A stretch of 64,000 nucleotides of DNA from Epiperipatus broadwayi (lineage: Eukaryota; Onychophora; Udeonychophora; Euonychophora; Peripatidae): positions 2,461,127 through 2,525,126 of the forward strand of contig JAQFVV010006272.1 of assembly GCA_028023455.1 (NCBI GenBank), written 5' to 3'. The notes below the pieces were generated by a model, which was given only the letters and a program-made list of their open reading frames with translations, was not told the DNA's origin and ran no database searches. Each line of letters opens with the position of its first letter. The first letter of the stretch is position 1. Positions 48,026-59,737 of the stretch are shown here, one piece after another. The position numbers and the translations under genes are program-made.

Positions 48026-48150
48026 AAAGATAGAATATCAGAGACAATTGAAAGAATTAAGAATCTGAAGTGGACATGAGCTGAAGACATGACAGACAAT
48101 AGATGAAGAAATAAAGTCTTAAACTAGATGCCAAAAGATGTAAAGTTTTA
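48026..48150 (+). pseudogene. RTE-like LINE ORF2 C-terminal remnant
   Basis: The frame at 48,029 onward reads DRISETIERIKNLKWT, stop, AEDMTDNR, stop, RNKVLN, stop, MPKD. The pattern matches the RI.NLKWxWAGHxARMxDNRWxxKxLxWxPR stretch near the C terminus of many RTE-type polyproteins. All three stops fall where that stretch has Trp (TGG to TGA or TAG). It is a dead fragment about 2 kb from the endonuclease remnant at 50.2 kb, on the same strand. Confidence 0.75.
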
Positions 48151-48844
48151 GAAAAAGATCAAGGGATGTATGAATAAAAAAGTTTATGGGAATAATACAG
48201 AGAAATGAGGTAATCAGTCAGAAAAATTGGATTGATCTTTAGAGAATCATCATTCTGAAATGAATTGACAATGTTTGAAAATGATGATATATCAAAGTGA
48301 AATGCTCTATAAATGACTTTACTAAGTAACATTTTAGACATTATAATGTCAGACATAGTGGATATTATTAAATGTTTTTTTATTATTGAATGATATTTCA
48401 TAACACAATGATAAAGCAGTTCCTAAATAGCTCACTGTAGAGTGAAACCCTTTCCAAGATGTTACAGCCTTAGAGAATAGTGAAGAAGACATTTGCAAGT
48501 TTTTTAACTGCCAAGTAGTGAAGATTTCAGAATAATTTTCTATTCTTGATTTACTTTCTAGATAATAATACAAGATTCTCATTTCTTGGACATGTTGATG
48601 ATCAATTGGGTAATCAATGAACACAACTACCTGAAAGAAAACTCTAAGCCTGTTTAGAATTTGAATTTTTTTATTTTAAATATTCAGGATTTGAATAATT
48701 TCATAAATAAAGTAAAAAAGAAGCCTAACTATTACATTATGAGGCCGTTCTATATATACATACACACCCACAGGAATAATAAAAATTAAAGGCAATTGGC
48801 ATTTCAAATAAAAAAATGTATTTACATTTTGGTTATATCTGTTT
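48151..48844. other. Noncoding or unrecognised
   Basis: Minus-strand open frames at 48,159-48,401 and 48,349-48,624 overlap and have no recognisable motif. They may be transposon-derived but nothing supports a specific family. Confidence 0.4.
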
Positions 48845-49500
48845 ATTTAAATACAAGTATATTTTCTATACTGAATTTAATGTAATTTAGAAAGGATTTG
48901 AACTCAGAATGTTAAGCTCCCTACAACTATATACTCCATCTTTATAAACAATACACATGATGACATAAATGTGAAAAAGATAAATGATCTCCAATATACA
49001 TATTTTGTGCTGAACGAACACTTGTTAGTTGGTCCAGATCATCATCTACCATACACACATATATATTATCAGTACCCAGTTTTTATTAAGAAAAAAAATA
49101 TTCATATTTTAATGGACAGGCTTCAATCTATACATGAGGGATCAAAGTAACTTAAAGTCAACATGGGTATGACAACAATATTACATCGACAAGAGCTTTT
49201 AATGTTCCATTATCAGATTTTCAATAATGTAGATAACTGAAAAGTTGGAAGGTGGGTTAAAGCCTGTCCATTAAAGTATGATGATTTGCTATCTTAATAT
49301 AAGTTGAGCACTGATTATATATATGTATGTGGAAGATTATGATCTGGACCAAGTGATGAGTGCTGGTTCAGCACAAAATACATATATTGGAGATCATTTA
49401 TCTTTTTCACATGTATGTTGTCATGTGTATCAATTGTATAAAGTGGAATGGATGATTGTAAGGAGCTTAAAAATTTGAGTTCAAATCCTTTCTAAATTAT
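48845..49500. mobile_element. Full foldback element (subfamily A)
   Basis: The left end TAATTTAGAAAGGATTTGAA then CTC is inverted at the right end as GAGTTCAAATCC-TTTCTAAATTA. The left arm (48,884-49,075) reads ATGATCTCCAATATACATAT, then GTTAGTTGGTCCAGATCATC. The right arm (about 49,310-49,497) reads the reverse. An inner pair AATGGACAGGCTT / AAGCCTGTCCATT (49,110 and 49,260) extends the fold. The arm end carries GAGTTCAAATCC, which resembles a Pol III B box and raises the possibility that each arm derives from a SINE. The right half matches 7,807-8,022. Confidence 0.87.
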
Positions 49501-50199
49501 ATGTGTTTAGTTTATTTTTCCTAATTTTATACTAATGAATACTTAGGTCTTATATAAGAAATTCAAGAATATAACATTTTTGTTTTAAGACTTTTGATCT
49601 TTTTCATATTCCTTATGCATTTGTAATAAAGTGGCTTATTGTTGTAAGATGAATATTGGTATGCCTGCACCTATAAATCTTTAAACAAAATACATATATC
49701 CTGAAACAAAATAAAAAATCACATTGATTTATATAGCTAAGAAAATCACATTAAAAAAAGAGAGAGAGAAAAGACTATTCTAAAAAATATTTAGCCTTTA
49801 ATGACTTAGAATCTTACTTCAATTCTTCTAAGTAACACAATTTTGTCAATAATTATATATATATAGTTTTTATTTAATTCTTTACAACTTCAAATCATTT
49901 TCATGTAAATAAGTATGAGTTGAAAGAAAAATGACTAATATTAAATGAGACAAAGTTTAGTGCAATGATAGATGGATTGATTTCAAAAAAGATCTCTGTA
50001 TCACAATTCAGCTCTATCACTTCTAGTGCCCAATGGTCATGTAACATTGCTAGGATTTTTTAGCATTTATCAAGTTAGGAAAAATGTAAAAGTCTATTGA
50101 CATGAAATGTTGACAGTATCTAAGGACACAAATATTGGAAGCACAAATAAAATAAATATTATAACTAAAATATGAAGCGATAATTGAGTAGAGATTTAT
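49501..50199. other. A+T-rich noncoding
   Basis: No gene was recognised; a GA-rich run lies at 49,760-49,772. Confidence 0.45.
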
Positions 50200-51240
50200 G
50201 GCATATCAGATAGAATGTAAAGAGTGTCAAATGAGTAGAATTTTTTGTATAGCTATTCAGAATGCTTTTGATTAGACATTCAATATTTTAAAATTATTAT
50301 GAGAGATTTTAATTCTAGAATTGGATAGGATTGAAAGATAAAAATGCGGAAGGTAAGTTTAGTTGTGGAGACAGAAATGAGAAAAACACACACAAGTAGA
50401 ATTTCAAAAGCAAAAAAAAATCTTTGAGGAAAATGCTAAGCAAAAATACACATTGGAGCTCCCAAATGTGGGTATAGTAAATTGAATTAACTTTTGATTA
50501 ATAGAAAATATGTATTTTAATATACTTACTAGATTTAACATATCGGTTACTGAAGATTAGAAAATGAAAAACTATTAAAAAAGAAAATCCTAATAATTGA
50601 TATTCCTAATGTTTAATATTCTGCAGAGAAATTAAACTAATTTTGCAATTGTTTAAAAGTTATACAGATTATATAAAAAATATTCAGACTTGATGAGATC
50701 TATAAAAAGATAACTGATATTCTACTAAGCACTGCTATTTAGATAGCTAATAGTAATTCTGCAAATTTTAAACTGAAATTAAACAATATGTGGGAGTGAA
50801 GGGGAGGAAGGATGTAAAATATGTTCACTTAGATGAATTAAATATCTGGGTTTCTGTAAAATAGTAAGAAAAAACGTAATCGTAACATAACCTTCAAATT
50901 CTTAATTGAGATTAGACTATATATATATATGAAAATGTGTAAAAATGATTTAGATAAATTAAATATCTGGAAGTTTTTAAAATAATATAACAAAAAATAT
51001 TAACGATAACATAAAAATGACACCAACTGATTTGAAAATTTAAAGAAAGAGAAAAAACTATATATTTTTATTTTTGAAAAAAAAAAAAATCAAAAAATGT
51101 TCAATAAATTATTTAGTTGAAGGTATAGTAGAATTGGATTATATTTTAACTAACAGAAAATATATATCTTAAAACTGAAACGTATTTAACAAATTCAAAA
51201 CAAAAAATAAATGATAATCGATTAGTGAGATTTTAGATGT
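50200..51240 (+). pseudogene. RTE-like LINE endonuclease remnant, partly duplicated
   Basis: The plus strand around 50,299-50,328 reads MRDFNSRIG, the MGDFNAKIG active-site block. The region before it reads AIQNAFD, as in the FYxxLQ-A-D stretch. After it come FSCGDRNEK (about 50,358; usual form FGLGxRNERG) and LLINRKYVL (about 50,500). A second copy of the last part lies at 51,075-51,235: IFEKKKK, GIVELDYILTNRKYI and INDNRLVRF (usual form GSDHRLVR). A 122-bp spaced repeat (GAATTAAATATCTGG at 50,834 and 50,956) lies between. The catalytic Asp-x-Asn and His positions are recognisable, but stops and indels abound. Confidence 0.78.
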
Positions 51241-51335
51241 GTACTAATGGAAATAAAATAATTTTCATTAGTCATTCATTAGACTAAAGACTATTCAATA
51301 ATGAATAATTCTGTAGTATAATTTTCATTATAAGG

Positions 51336-51533
51336 TAGGAACTGGTTTCTATTCACTTTGAACATCTTGTGGAGGGATGTATTCATAAACATATCACCAA
51401 AGACGTGTAAAAAACTATGATTCCCAAGATGCACATCTCATGCTGAATCAGTACTCTTCTCGTAGTTCAAACCATAATCTCTTACACATATCTTTATCAT
51501 AATTCAGTATATATATAACAAATAACTACAATG
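51336..51533 (+). mobile_element. Left arm of a foldback subfamily B element
   Basis: TAGGAACTGGTTTCTATTCA, then CCAAGATGCACATCTCATGC, then ATCTCTTACACATATCTTTA and ATTCAGTATATATA match the left arm at 31,501-31,690. The matching right arm is not present before the LTR element that starts at 51,716. Confidence 0.8.
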
Positions 51534-51686
51534 TATTTGATAAGTATCAAATGTGCTTCCCCCATAATTTTGACACAAATCAGTTAATGAAAGTACAAAG
51601 AATGACTAATAAAAAATATTAATGTACGTTGATTAAGTAATTTGTGTCAAAATTATGAGTGCAGTACCTTTGACACATATCAAATA
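51534..51686. repeat. 153-bp hairpin repeat, 63-bp arms
   Basis: The left arm (51,534-51,596) begins TATTTGATA and the right arm (51,624-51,686) ends TATCAAATA. Both carry ATAATTTTGACACAAAT or its complement, and the loop is 27 bases. It sits within the foldback remnant, near where that element's centre is expected, so it looks like a small MITE inserted into it. Confidence 0.8.
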
Positions 51687-52470
51687 AACTGTAATAATTT
51701 GCTATATATATATATTGTAATGGTAAAAATTATCCCTCCATGTAACATAGGCAAAATACACTAAAGCTGATCGAATCCAGATGGTGTGATCCAGAATCTG
51801 ACCAACATTTGATACTTTCACCTCTGCTCAATGATTTACTACCCTATGGATGACATTCCTCAAAGTACACAGACAATCAATTCACTCTCGGTCCAGCAGT
51901 CACTCCCGGTAAAACAAGAGACTCATAATTGAACAAATTTATCACTGATTTGATAAGATATACACACATATGGCTAAGTAATTAATTATAGAACTTAACA
52001 GACTGATCTACATATATATGAAATAGTGTATGTGTAATTAAATATAGAGTTGGACAAAATGAATTCACGGACAATAAAATATGCAAACAAGTTATAATTT
52101 TAAATATTATTACTTTAATAAAACAATAGCAAACAATAAATTAAAACATACCAAATTATATGGTGGGAACATGAGGTATAACGCTCGCAGATGTTAGATA
52201 GCTGCTGAGATTCATGTTATATATTTCATTATAAGCGTTTAACAATGCGTAGTGCGGTATTGGAATTTCATGCCTATATTAGTTAATATACCAAATTTCT
52301 AGCTCTTTTGTAGTCTACTAGATCAGGCAGAACTTTATAGCCAAAGTTATATAATTAACTATCATACCGCTCCTATGGTGTCTATTTAATACAAAGTTAA
52401 TTTGAGCATGTAATTAGGCTCAGAGATACGCAAGTTAGCGTGTTAACCTAGATTAAGACATATACTAATG

Positions 52471-52722
52471 CTAGATAAGCATTTAACATAAAAGGGAGGG
52501 AAAACTGATTTATGATAGGTTTACCTATATCCTCTATGGCACATATTAAAATATTAATTAAGCAAAAGATGCGAATGGGTCATTATTCATGGGCTTCTAG
52601 ATAAGCATTTAACATAAAAGGGAGAGAAAACTGATTTATGATAGGTTTACCTATATCCTCTATGGCACATATTAAAATATTAATTAAGCAAAAGATGCGA
52701 ATGGGTCATTATTCATGGGCTT
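52471..52722 (+). repeat. 126-bp tandem duplication inside the LTR
   Basis: CTAGATAAGCATTTAACATA starts units at 52,471 and 52,597. They differ at one position seen (GGAGGGAAAA versus GGAGAGAAAA), so the duplication is recent relative to the divergence between the LTRs. Confidence 0.95.
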
Positions 52723-53261
52723 CAGTCTCCAAAGACTCTGTTTGCCCTAAGACTTCTCAACCTGCTGCGAATAAGAACATTAGTAGTTCAGGTAGTCGGA
52801 TAAGCATTATGAATCATCTAGGTCATTGTGTCCTAGTTCTAAAAGTGTTCTTGAACCTGAACTAAAGTGGATGAGAGTGACCTCTGCCAGCATGACATCG
52901 AAAATTATGCAGCAAGCTGATAAGTGTACATTGCGTACTTTGTAAAGACACATCCGCAACTTTTACATATATATAACACAATCGAGTAACATTACATTAT
53001 CGTGCCTTAATATTAGATAGCATATATTTGCATATCTATATAATCCAGTTCTCAAATTCAGTATTTTAAATATACTATTAAAGGACTAAATTAATTAGTA
53101 ACCTAGTTTAATATTATCCCCTGCATCTCAACATAAATAAATCTAAGGAGGATGAAGCATATTTGCGGGGTAATTACGAATAAAATTTTAAAATATGCTT
53201 TGAAAATATTCCTGTGGCTAGTTTCGATGGTATACGAGTTATATATATTCTGCCCTTTCAC

Positions 53262-53359
53262 TAACACATCAGGCCCCTAAAGTTGAGGGCCACAATCTGC
53301 CCTGTCTATCTAACACATCAGGCCAATCACGTTGAGGGCCATAATCTAACCGCCCCGTT
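53262..53359 (+). repeat. 49-bp tandem duplication with GGCC-rich hairpin
   Basis: TAACACATCAGGCC at 53,262 and 53,311, each followed by GTTGAGGGCCA-AATCT. Within each unit GGCC and GGGCC can pair around a short loop. It lies in the LTR near its inner end. Confidence 0.85.
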
Positions 53360-53615
53360 CCCGCATCTCCACTTCCCCCAAAATAAATATAATATAGTGA
53401 AAATCACCTAACCGGGTTCTAGCTCTAATAATTAATGAAATATTCAATTAAATGATTTACTAGCTCAAGTTTCTTAAAATTAACTTAGGTTCTGTTTTAA
53501 ACTAACTCAAATAAATATTCAGGAATTCATGAGACTAGAAGTGGAAATACGGGTGACAAGGTAGATTACATTGAGACAATATCCCACAGGATACCACCTC
53601 AATGGCATAAGAACA

Positions 53616-53627
53616 CTATCCCCCCTT
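53616..53627 (-). promoter_or_regulatory. Candidate polypurine tract
   Basis: On the element strand the tract reads AAGGGGGGATAG immediately before TGTTC, the inferred start of the 3' LTR. It would prime plus-strand DNA synthesis. An alternative purine tract (TTTTGGGGGAAG) lies at 53,372-53,383. Confidence 0.6.
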
Positions 53628-53639
53628 ATACTACTATTA

Positions 53640-56600
53640 CACATAATAACTACATAGTATTCTTATGACTTCTGCAACTTCTAATCACTAAGACTCATTT
53701 AACAATTAAAGTATTAATCTTTTATCTCTCATAATAATAATAGTAATCATCTAGCTCAAATGAAATAATCTCAGGTTCTTAAATTTATTCGCATGTTAAT
53801 AACATATGGTAGCAAAATATGATAAGGGATTTTATGTCATAATCTATTACTCTGAAATTAGATTAATAATAAAACAATAATAATCACAATCTTCATTGCC
53901 TAATTCAACTAGTACAGCTTTTCTTTCATCACAAATTTATAACCGTAATAAATTAGTTAATAATCTAATATCCCCTTTTTTATCTTTAAGTAATAAAATA
54001 AATTAATAAGTGGCAGTCTTTAGATAATCTGATAAATAAAGCAAGTGGCAACTAATAGCATATAATTTAGCAAAATATTATGATAATGGATTGATGACCA
54101 GTAATGCAATGCAATTTTATAATTATTTAATTATAAGAACATCAATAAATATTTAAGATTAAACATACTTCTCTATTTATCTTTTGTGCAAACAATCATA
54201 TACTTAGTTTAATGGTTGTGAACATACCCTGTGAATTCATGCAATGATGTAGAGAAAACAAAACTCAGACACAAGTTTTAATAAACAAGTTTTAAAATTT
54301 TATTAACATCAATAAAAAATAAATAAAACAAACAAATCCATCTACATCTATTTACAAGGGATATCCTCATTTTTCTTTACACTACAATAGCTGAATTATA
54401 CACATTTATATTTCTTTTATCGTTAATTAAACTTATTATGCCTTTTAAAAGTTATTTATTTATTTCTCATTAGGTTTATCATATCACTTATTTTAACTAT
54501 TTTATGGGTAACACCATTCTTTACCTTTTAATATTAAAGTTACTGTATTATAAATTATCTATGTGGATAAACATCATTTATAACATCATAATTTTACAAT
54601 CAATATGGTTTTTAAAAGAAAATTACATTTTTTGTAACTTTATATAAGTCACTCCGCATATTATTCAAATATTATTATTACTTTTAACGTTTGTTCTCCA
54701 ATGCTCATAAACTATAATACGTTTATTCCATAAGCCATACTCATGTATAATACTATAACATGGGTTTAATTATCACCTGTTACAGTTTCACATATACTAT
54801 AATTATCGAATGTTATTGTATTTTTTAAATATGCAATACTTATATTTTTTAAAATATAATTAACAATAAGAAAACGTGAAATTATATTTAATATTTTTGT
54901 ATATTTCTATTTGGATATACTTTTATAAAATTATAGTTCATTTCTTAAAAAAGAATTAAAATAATTCTCTAACTCCTTCCCTTCTTAGGACATCTGCATC
55001 TTTCTTTCAATAATCATAATCTACTCTTCGTTAATACTTAACTATTCTTATTCCAAATAATAGCATGACATACATTCTAAAATATCTATTGTTTCCCTTT
55101 TAATAGACTTATCATATAACGATGTAGTTGCAAGAAATACAGATAAAGATAGCGAAAGATGTATAGGATATCGGGAAGATAGATAGATAACTTATCCGCA
55201 ATATACTTCAAAATATGTATGGAACAGTGTGAATAGGTCCGACATTCATTGTCTAATAACCTTGGCGATAAGTACGATGTGGCAGCTATTTATTCAGCTT
55301 TACCAAACATCTAGTACGACTCACAAGAAATATATAAAATACCACTGTCCAAGACAACATGTGTACCAGTCATAGGGCTTTGTTAACTATGCTGATTAAC
55401 ATCTAAAACTACTTATTATTTCACTCCCTGTAGCATCCTAGTTTTTAATACATCCTCTTGGTTTCCGAATCACCACGTACTACCAAGTCACTACCCAAAC
55501 TATCTCTCGAGATTTTTACTGTATCCAACATCGATAAAATACTAACTACTTTTTAAAACAATAAACAAAATTCACTAATATAAAACATTTCCCTATTCCA
55601 TAAGAACAATTTGTCTTGCTTTATTACACTGTAGGTTCAACATCTACGTTTTGTTAAAATAACATTTAAATATCCCAATCGGAAAATTAACAGAAAATAT
55701 CACATAACCATCAGTTATATTGAACTATATTAATAACACATAAAATGATTATCGTATGCATATTTTTAAAATCTAATCACATCTCAAAGTGTTTTAGAGT
55801 GTTGTTTTCAAAAATGCATTTTACAACAATAATAACAATAAAACTTTTGCGCTACATTCATTCGATTCTCAGCTGATCTAAATAAATAAAACATACATTA
55901 TATATCATTAATAATTATAAATGTTACCAAAAACAATCTTTATCTTCCTATCAGAGTTCGTAGTAGGCTTCTTTCTCTTCGAGCATCGCAAATATACAAA
56001 TTTCCACATACATACAATTTTATTTTAAAATTCAAAATCAAAACATATTATTTCATATAATGTTATATTATGAATTAATGTATTTTGTTTTCCCTATCGC
56101 TATCTAAAACTTAATGTTTAACTTAGATTAGTAAAGAAAATAATTCAAACCATAATCACATATTTTTCTGACGGTAAATCTTGGTTAGTCCCATAATATT
56201 TATTATTTCTTCTTTTGTCCGAATGTTCTCCTTTATGCTTATTAAAGTTTTAAATAAATTAGTTCATTTAATAAACTGTTTAGACAATCTTTAGTTTTAG
56301 TGTTTAATCCAAAATTATTAGAAAACATTTTATTTAGTTATCCCACGAAGCTTTTTAATGTTCTGGCGAATATTACCTCGGCGCGTTGATGCATCTTTAT
56401 TTCTAGTTAAACTACAATTATTTAATAATTACGGTACCAATTGCATTTTCCATGATGGATCCAATGTTTTATATTTCTCTTCTGTAAAATATTTTTTTTT
56501 CTTTAGGCAAGTGTTTTCCTTGGTAAACTTCACTTTCATTCATTATTATTTTATATACACTACTTCCGATCTTTAACTATTTTCTAGAGTATTTTCTCAA

Positions 56601-59600
56601 GTCATCTTAAAGAAGGCAATGCAAACTATTTCAATATTAAAATTCCTTTTGTCCATTTATTCTTATATGAATAATACTTATTTTTATTTTCCATTATCTT
56701 CATTAACTCTGCGCACAATGTCCTTTCATTGATTTTATACGCACGAAAACAGCTTTCATAGTGATACGCTATATAAACTATATCAACGAATAACATTAAC
56801 ATATTTGGAATATTATAAAATTTACAACTTGGTTTTAAGAATCTATCCATTTTCTATTGAAAACTCCGATTATATTTCGATAGAATCCACTGGCAGGTTA
56901 CTGTAAAGTTAGTGAAACATTACTATGAAAAACTTTTTTTTAAAACATATTATTCTAAGATTCTCTTCGGAGGATTTTTAAATTGTCAGTTGGTTTCTTT
57001 CCAAGATATTATTAAAATTATAATAAAATTGACTAATAAATTGAAAAAAAAAATTTAGAGAGCTTAAAATTTTACCTCTGCTCTGGAGTCAACACATTTT
57101 TGTTCTCCCCCGTTTATACAATTAGTTGGCGCGATTTTGGTTGTCTGCCAAGATCTATTTTTTATTGGTCAATCCCTACTTGGATTTATAAACAATTTCT
57201 AAAGTTTTAAAATCATGACGTAATAGACTTAAATGTTAACTCATTATTATTTTTAAATCAATTATTATCTATTACAATTTAACTACCTTTAAAACAATTT
57301 TGAAACAATAATTAATAAAGGTGTATACTACTTATTTTTATTATGATGTGTGACAATTCCATCCACTTCTATAATATACTATTTAAATATTTTAATTATT
57401 AGTATTAATTTAAACCGGTGCTTATACATAGAATATTCCAGACAGTCACGTAGTCATTTCCGGTGTTTAGTCTAATTTTATCTGTCTTAATAAATTTGCT
57501 ACTTATATTATATAAAATAATTATATAAAATTTTGAAAAACAATTTAGAAAAATATAGAATTAGATACAATTCTCACCATCACAATATTTATTATTAAAT
57601 ATATCATATTAATCTTTTACTGCTTAATATAGTCTATAATTTTAAATACTATATAATATTAATTTTAAATTTTTTTAGTAATTGACCATTTATAACCATC
57701 ATTGATCTATAGAAAAGGGCACAATATATAAATAGTTATAATTCATAACTAAAATTAAGCAAACTGCATAAAATAGCTAGATAACTGATTATTATAATAT
57801 TGATACCCAAAACTTAATCAGTAACATAATATGATCTCAAAATAATGAGTGAGAATGAAGAATAATAATTCAATTGATTAATATTAAATTATAGTGAAGA
57901 TTTGAAATTATCTTCGCAAATCGATAAGCTAAAATGATATTTAGAAATACTTGCGGTTTCGAGTCATTTGGCATATTAAATACACATATTATATTAAAAT
58001 GATAAAATCATAAAACAAAATTGAATAGATTTAGAAATAGGCATAAAAAGATCGCAGAAAATTGTACATTTAAAATAGATTATTAGGAGTTTTACAATTT
58101 AAAAGAGAATTCAAGTTTTACATTATAAAAGAGAATTTAAATTTTATAATCAGGCAAGACTTAGCATTTAACAATCTTCTTTGTAGATTTTAGTAAAGGT
58201 GTTTGATGAAAGCAGATTTAATGAATAGCTAGCTTTTAAAAAATAGAGAAATGAAAGTCACAGTTTATAGACAAAAGCTCTGAGAAAATTTACCATTTAG
58301 TTGTTTCCATTGCAGCTGGTTTTGAAGCACTTGGGACAATAATAAGTTGACACTTGATGATGATGCACAGTTAACAGAGATTTTTCCATGGGATACTTTT
58401 GCTGGTGATGGCATTAGGTTTCATTGGACCAAAGCTCTCCATTCTCCGCGAGGAGAGGCGGTGAATTACGGCCTCTACTCCACCATTTTAAGGTGAAACT
58501 GGCGTAGATTCGGCCTACAGTTCACTTAATATATATATGATTGATCTATTTGTTAATAAAACTTCAAGTGTTTATACCTTTTGAAATCTGCACACCTGTT
58601 ATTTTTTTGCGTAGCTGAACAATCCATTTTATTTTAGCCAAACATTTAATTATTCCCACTGGCAGAAAAACTAATTTCTTTATTTAGACAAACAATTTTA
58701 GTGATAACAAAGTAATTTAGATTCTGTTTTCTTGCTTATCTTGCTGTTAGCATTATATATTTCAAACAATATCCATGCTATTTTAGAACTGTTTTAGGAC
58801 TAGATGCGTGACCTACATTAAATCTGTTTTACAAAATTGAATGTTATTTTTGACAAAATTACCCTGTAATTAGCAGAAAACACTTTATAACCAGAGGCGG
58901 TAGAATAAATGTAGAATAACAAGATATATATATATATGTGATTTCACTAATACAATAATAAAGTTGCTAAATAATTTAACTAAAATATTTCTTAAAATAG
59001 AAATGTCTATAAAAAGAATTTACCTATCTGTAATATATATATATATATACCATTAACATAAATAATTTAGACTAAAATATTTCCTAAATTAGAAATATTT
59101 ATAAAAATGATACATATCTGTAATCTATACATATTCAATTAAATTACAGACATACTGCTCACATACATATACGTGATTCTGCATCTATAATAATTTAATG
59201 TTATTCAGATGGGTACTCTTGGAGGGTTTAAATCTCGCATATAGATAGAGGTGTGGGTAACATAAGTAAAATGGGAAGATGTATGAAACTGACTGTTTTA
59301 TATCCCCAAACTTACTTAAAAAAACAAATACAAAAAAATGCCTTTACTTAATCAGAATTATTAATGATCAAAGATCATATGTTGGTTTTCATTTAAACAA
59401 CCAAATTCAAAACTCTACTCCTATCATAACACATCTCAAAGTATTCTTAGCCTTGCTTACCCTTTACATTCATGCTCCACCCCAATAAAACTTAGATTAA
59501 AATAGATATATAAGACAACAGAAAAAAAAACTTCCTAAGCTAATTAGATAATATAAATATATATATACAAACTATATTTCTAAAGTGATACAAAAAAAAA

Positions 59601-59737
59601 CAAATGCAAAAGTAATTAGATATTGTTAGTAAACCCCAAGGTTGGTTAGTTTAATATACAAGTAAAAGGTAGGGGTTTGATCCATGTACTTATGATTTTA
59701 GGTCGGATCTGGGGGTTGTTTGATATCTGGCTTTAGT
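53640..59737 (-). other. Internal region of the LTR element without recognisable coding
   Basis: About 6 kb where protease, RT, RNase H and integrase would be expected. On the minus strand no open frame exceeds about 75 codons and I saw no YxDD, D-D-E or DTGA block. The region is A+T-rich and looks like unrelated DNA, except for a G+C-richer patch at 58,290-58,530. Confidence 0.6.
58290..58530. other. G+C-richer patch with small hairpins
   Basis: CpG-bearing sequence in an A+T-rich setting. CTCCGCGAGGAG (58,444-58,455) can form a stem with a GCGA tetraloop. On the minus strand two GGCCG-A/T-rich-ACxGCC words occur about 40 bases apart (58,463-58,515). No open frame or known RNA family was recognised. 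Confidence 0.4.

Larger units (their letters stand above)
51716..53615 (-). repeat. 3' LTR (complete; inner boundary inferred)
   Basis: The outer end TGTAATGG at 51,716 matches the LTR at 63,792. The inner boundary is placed at AACA (53,612-53,615), which on the element strand gives TGTTCTTATG directly after the purine tract AAGGGGGGATAG, for an LTR of ~1.9 kb. A rival boundary at 53,371 (element strand TTTTGGGGGAAG, then TGGAGATGCG) would give ~1.66 kb. The left flank is TATAT (51,711-51,715). Confidence 0.7.

Noticed and set aside
48159-48624. Two overlapping minus-strand frames of 80 and 91 codons
   Set aside because: No recognisable domain; they overlap in different phases and have composition expected from the base content.
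59640-59700. GGGGTTTGATCC as a tRNA-like element near the gag end
   Set aside because: No cloverleaf could be drawn and no A box found; it probably belongs to the LTR element.
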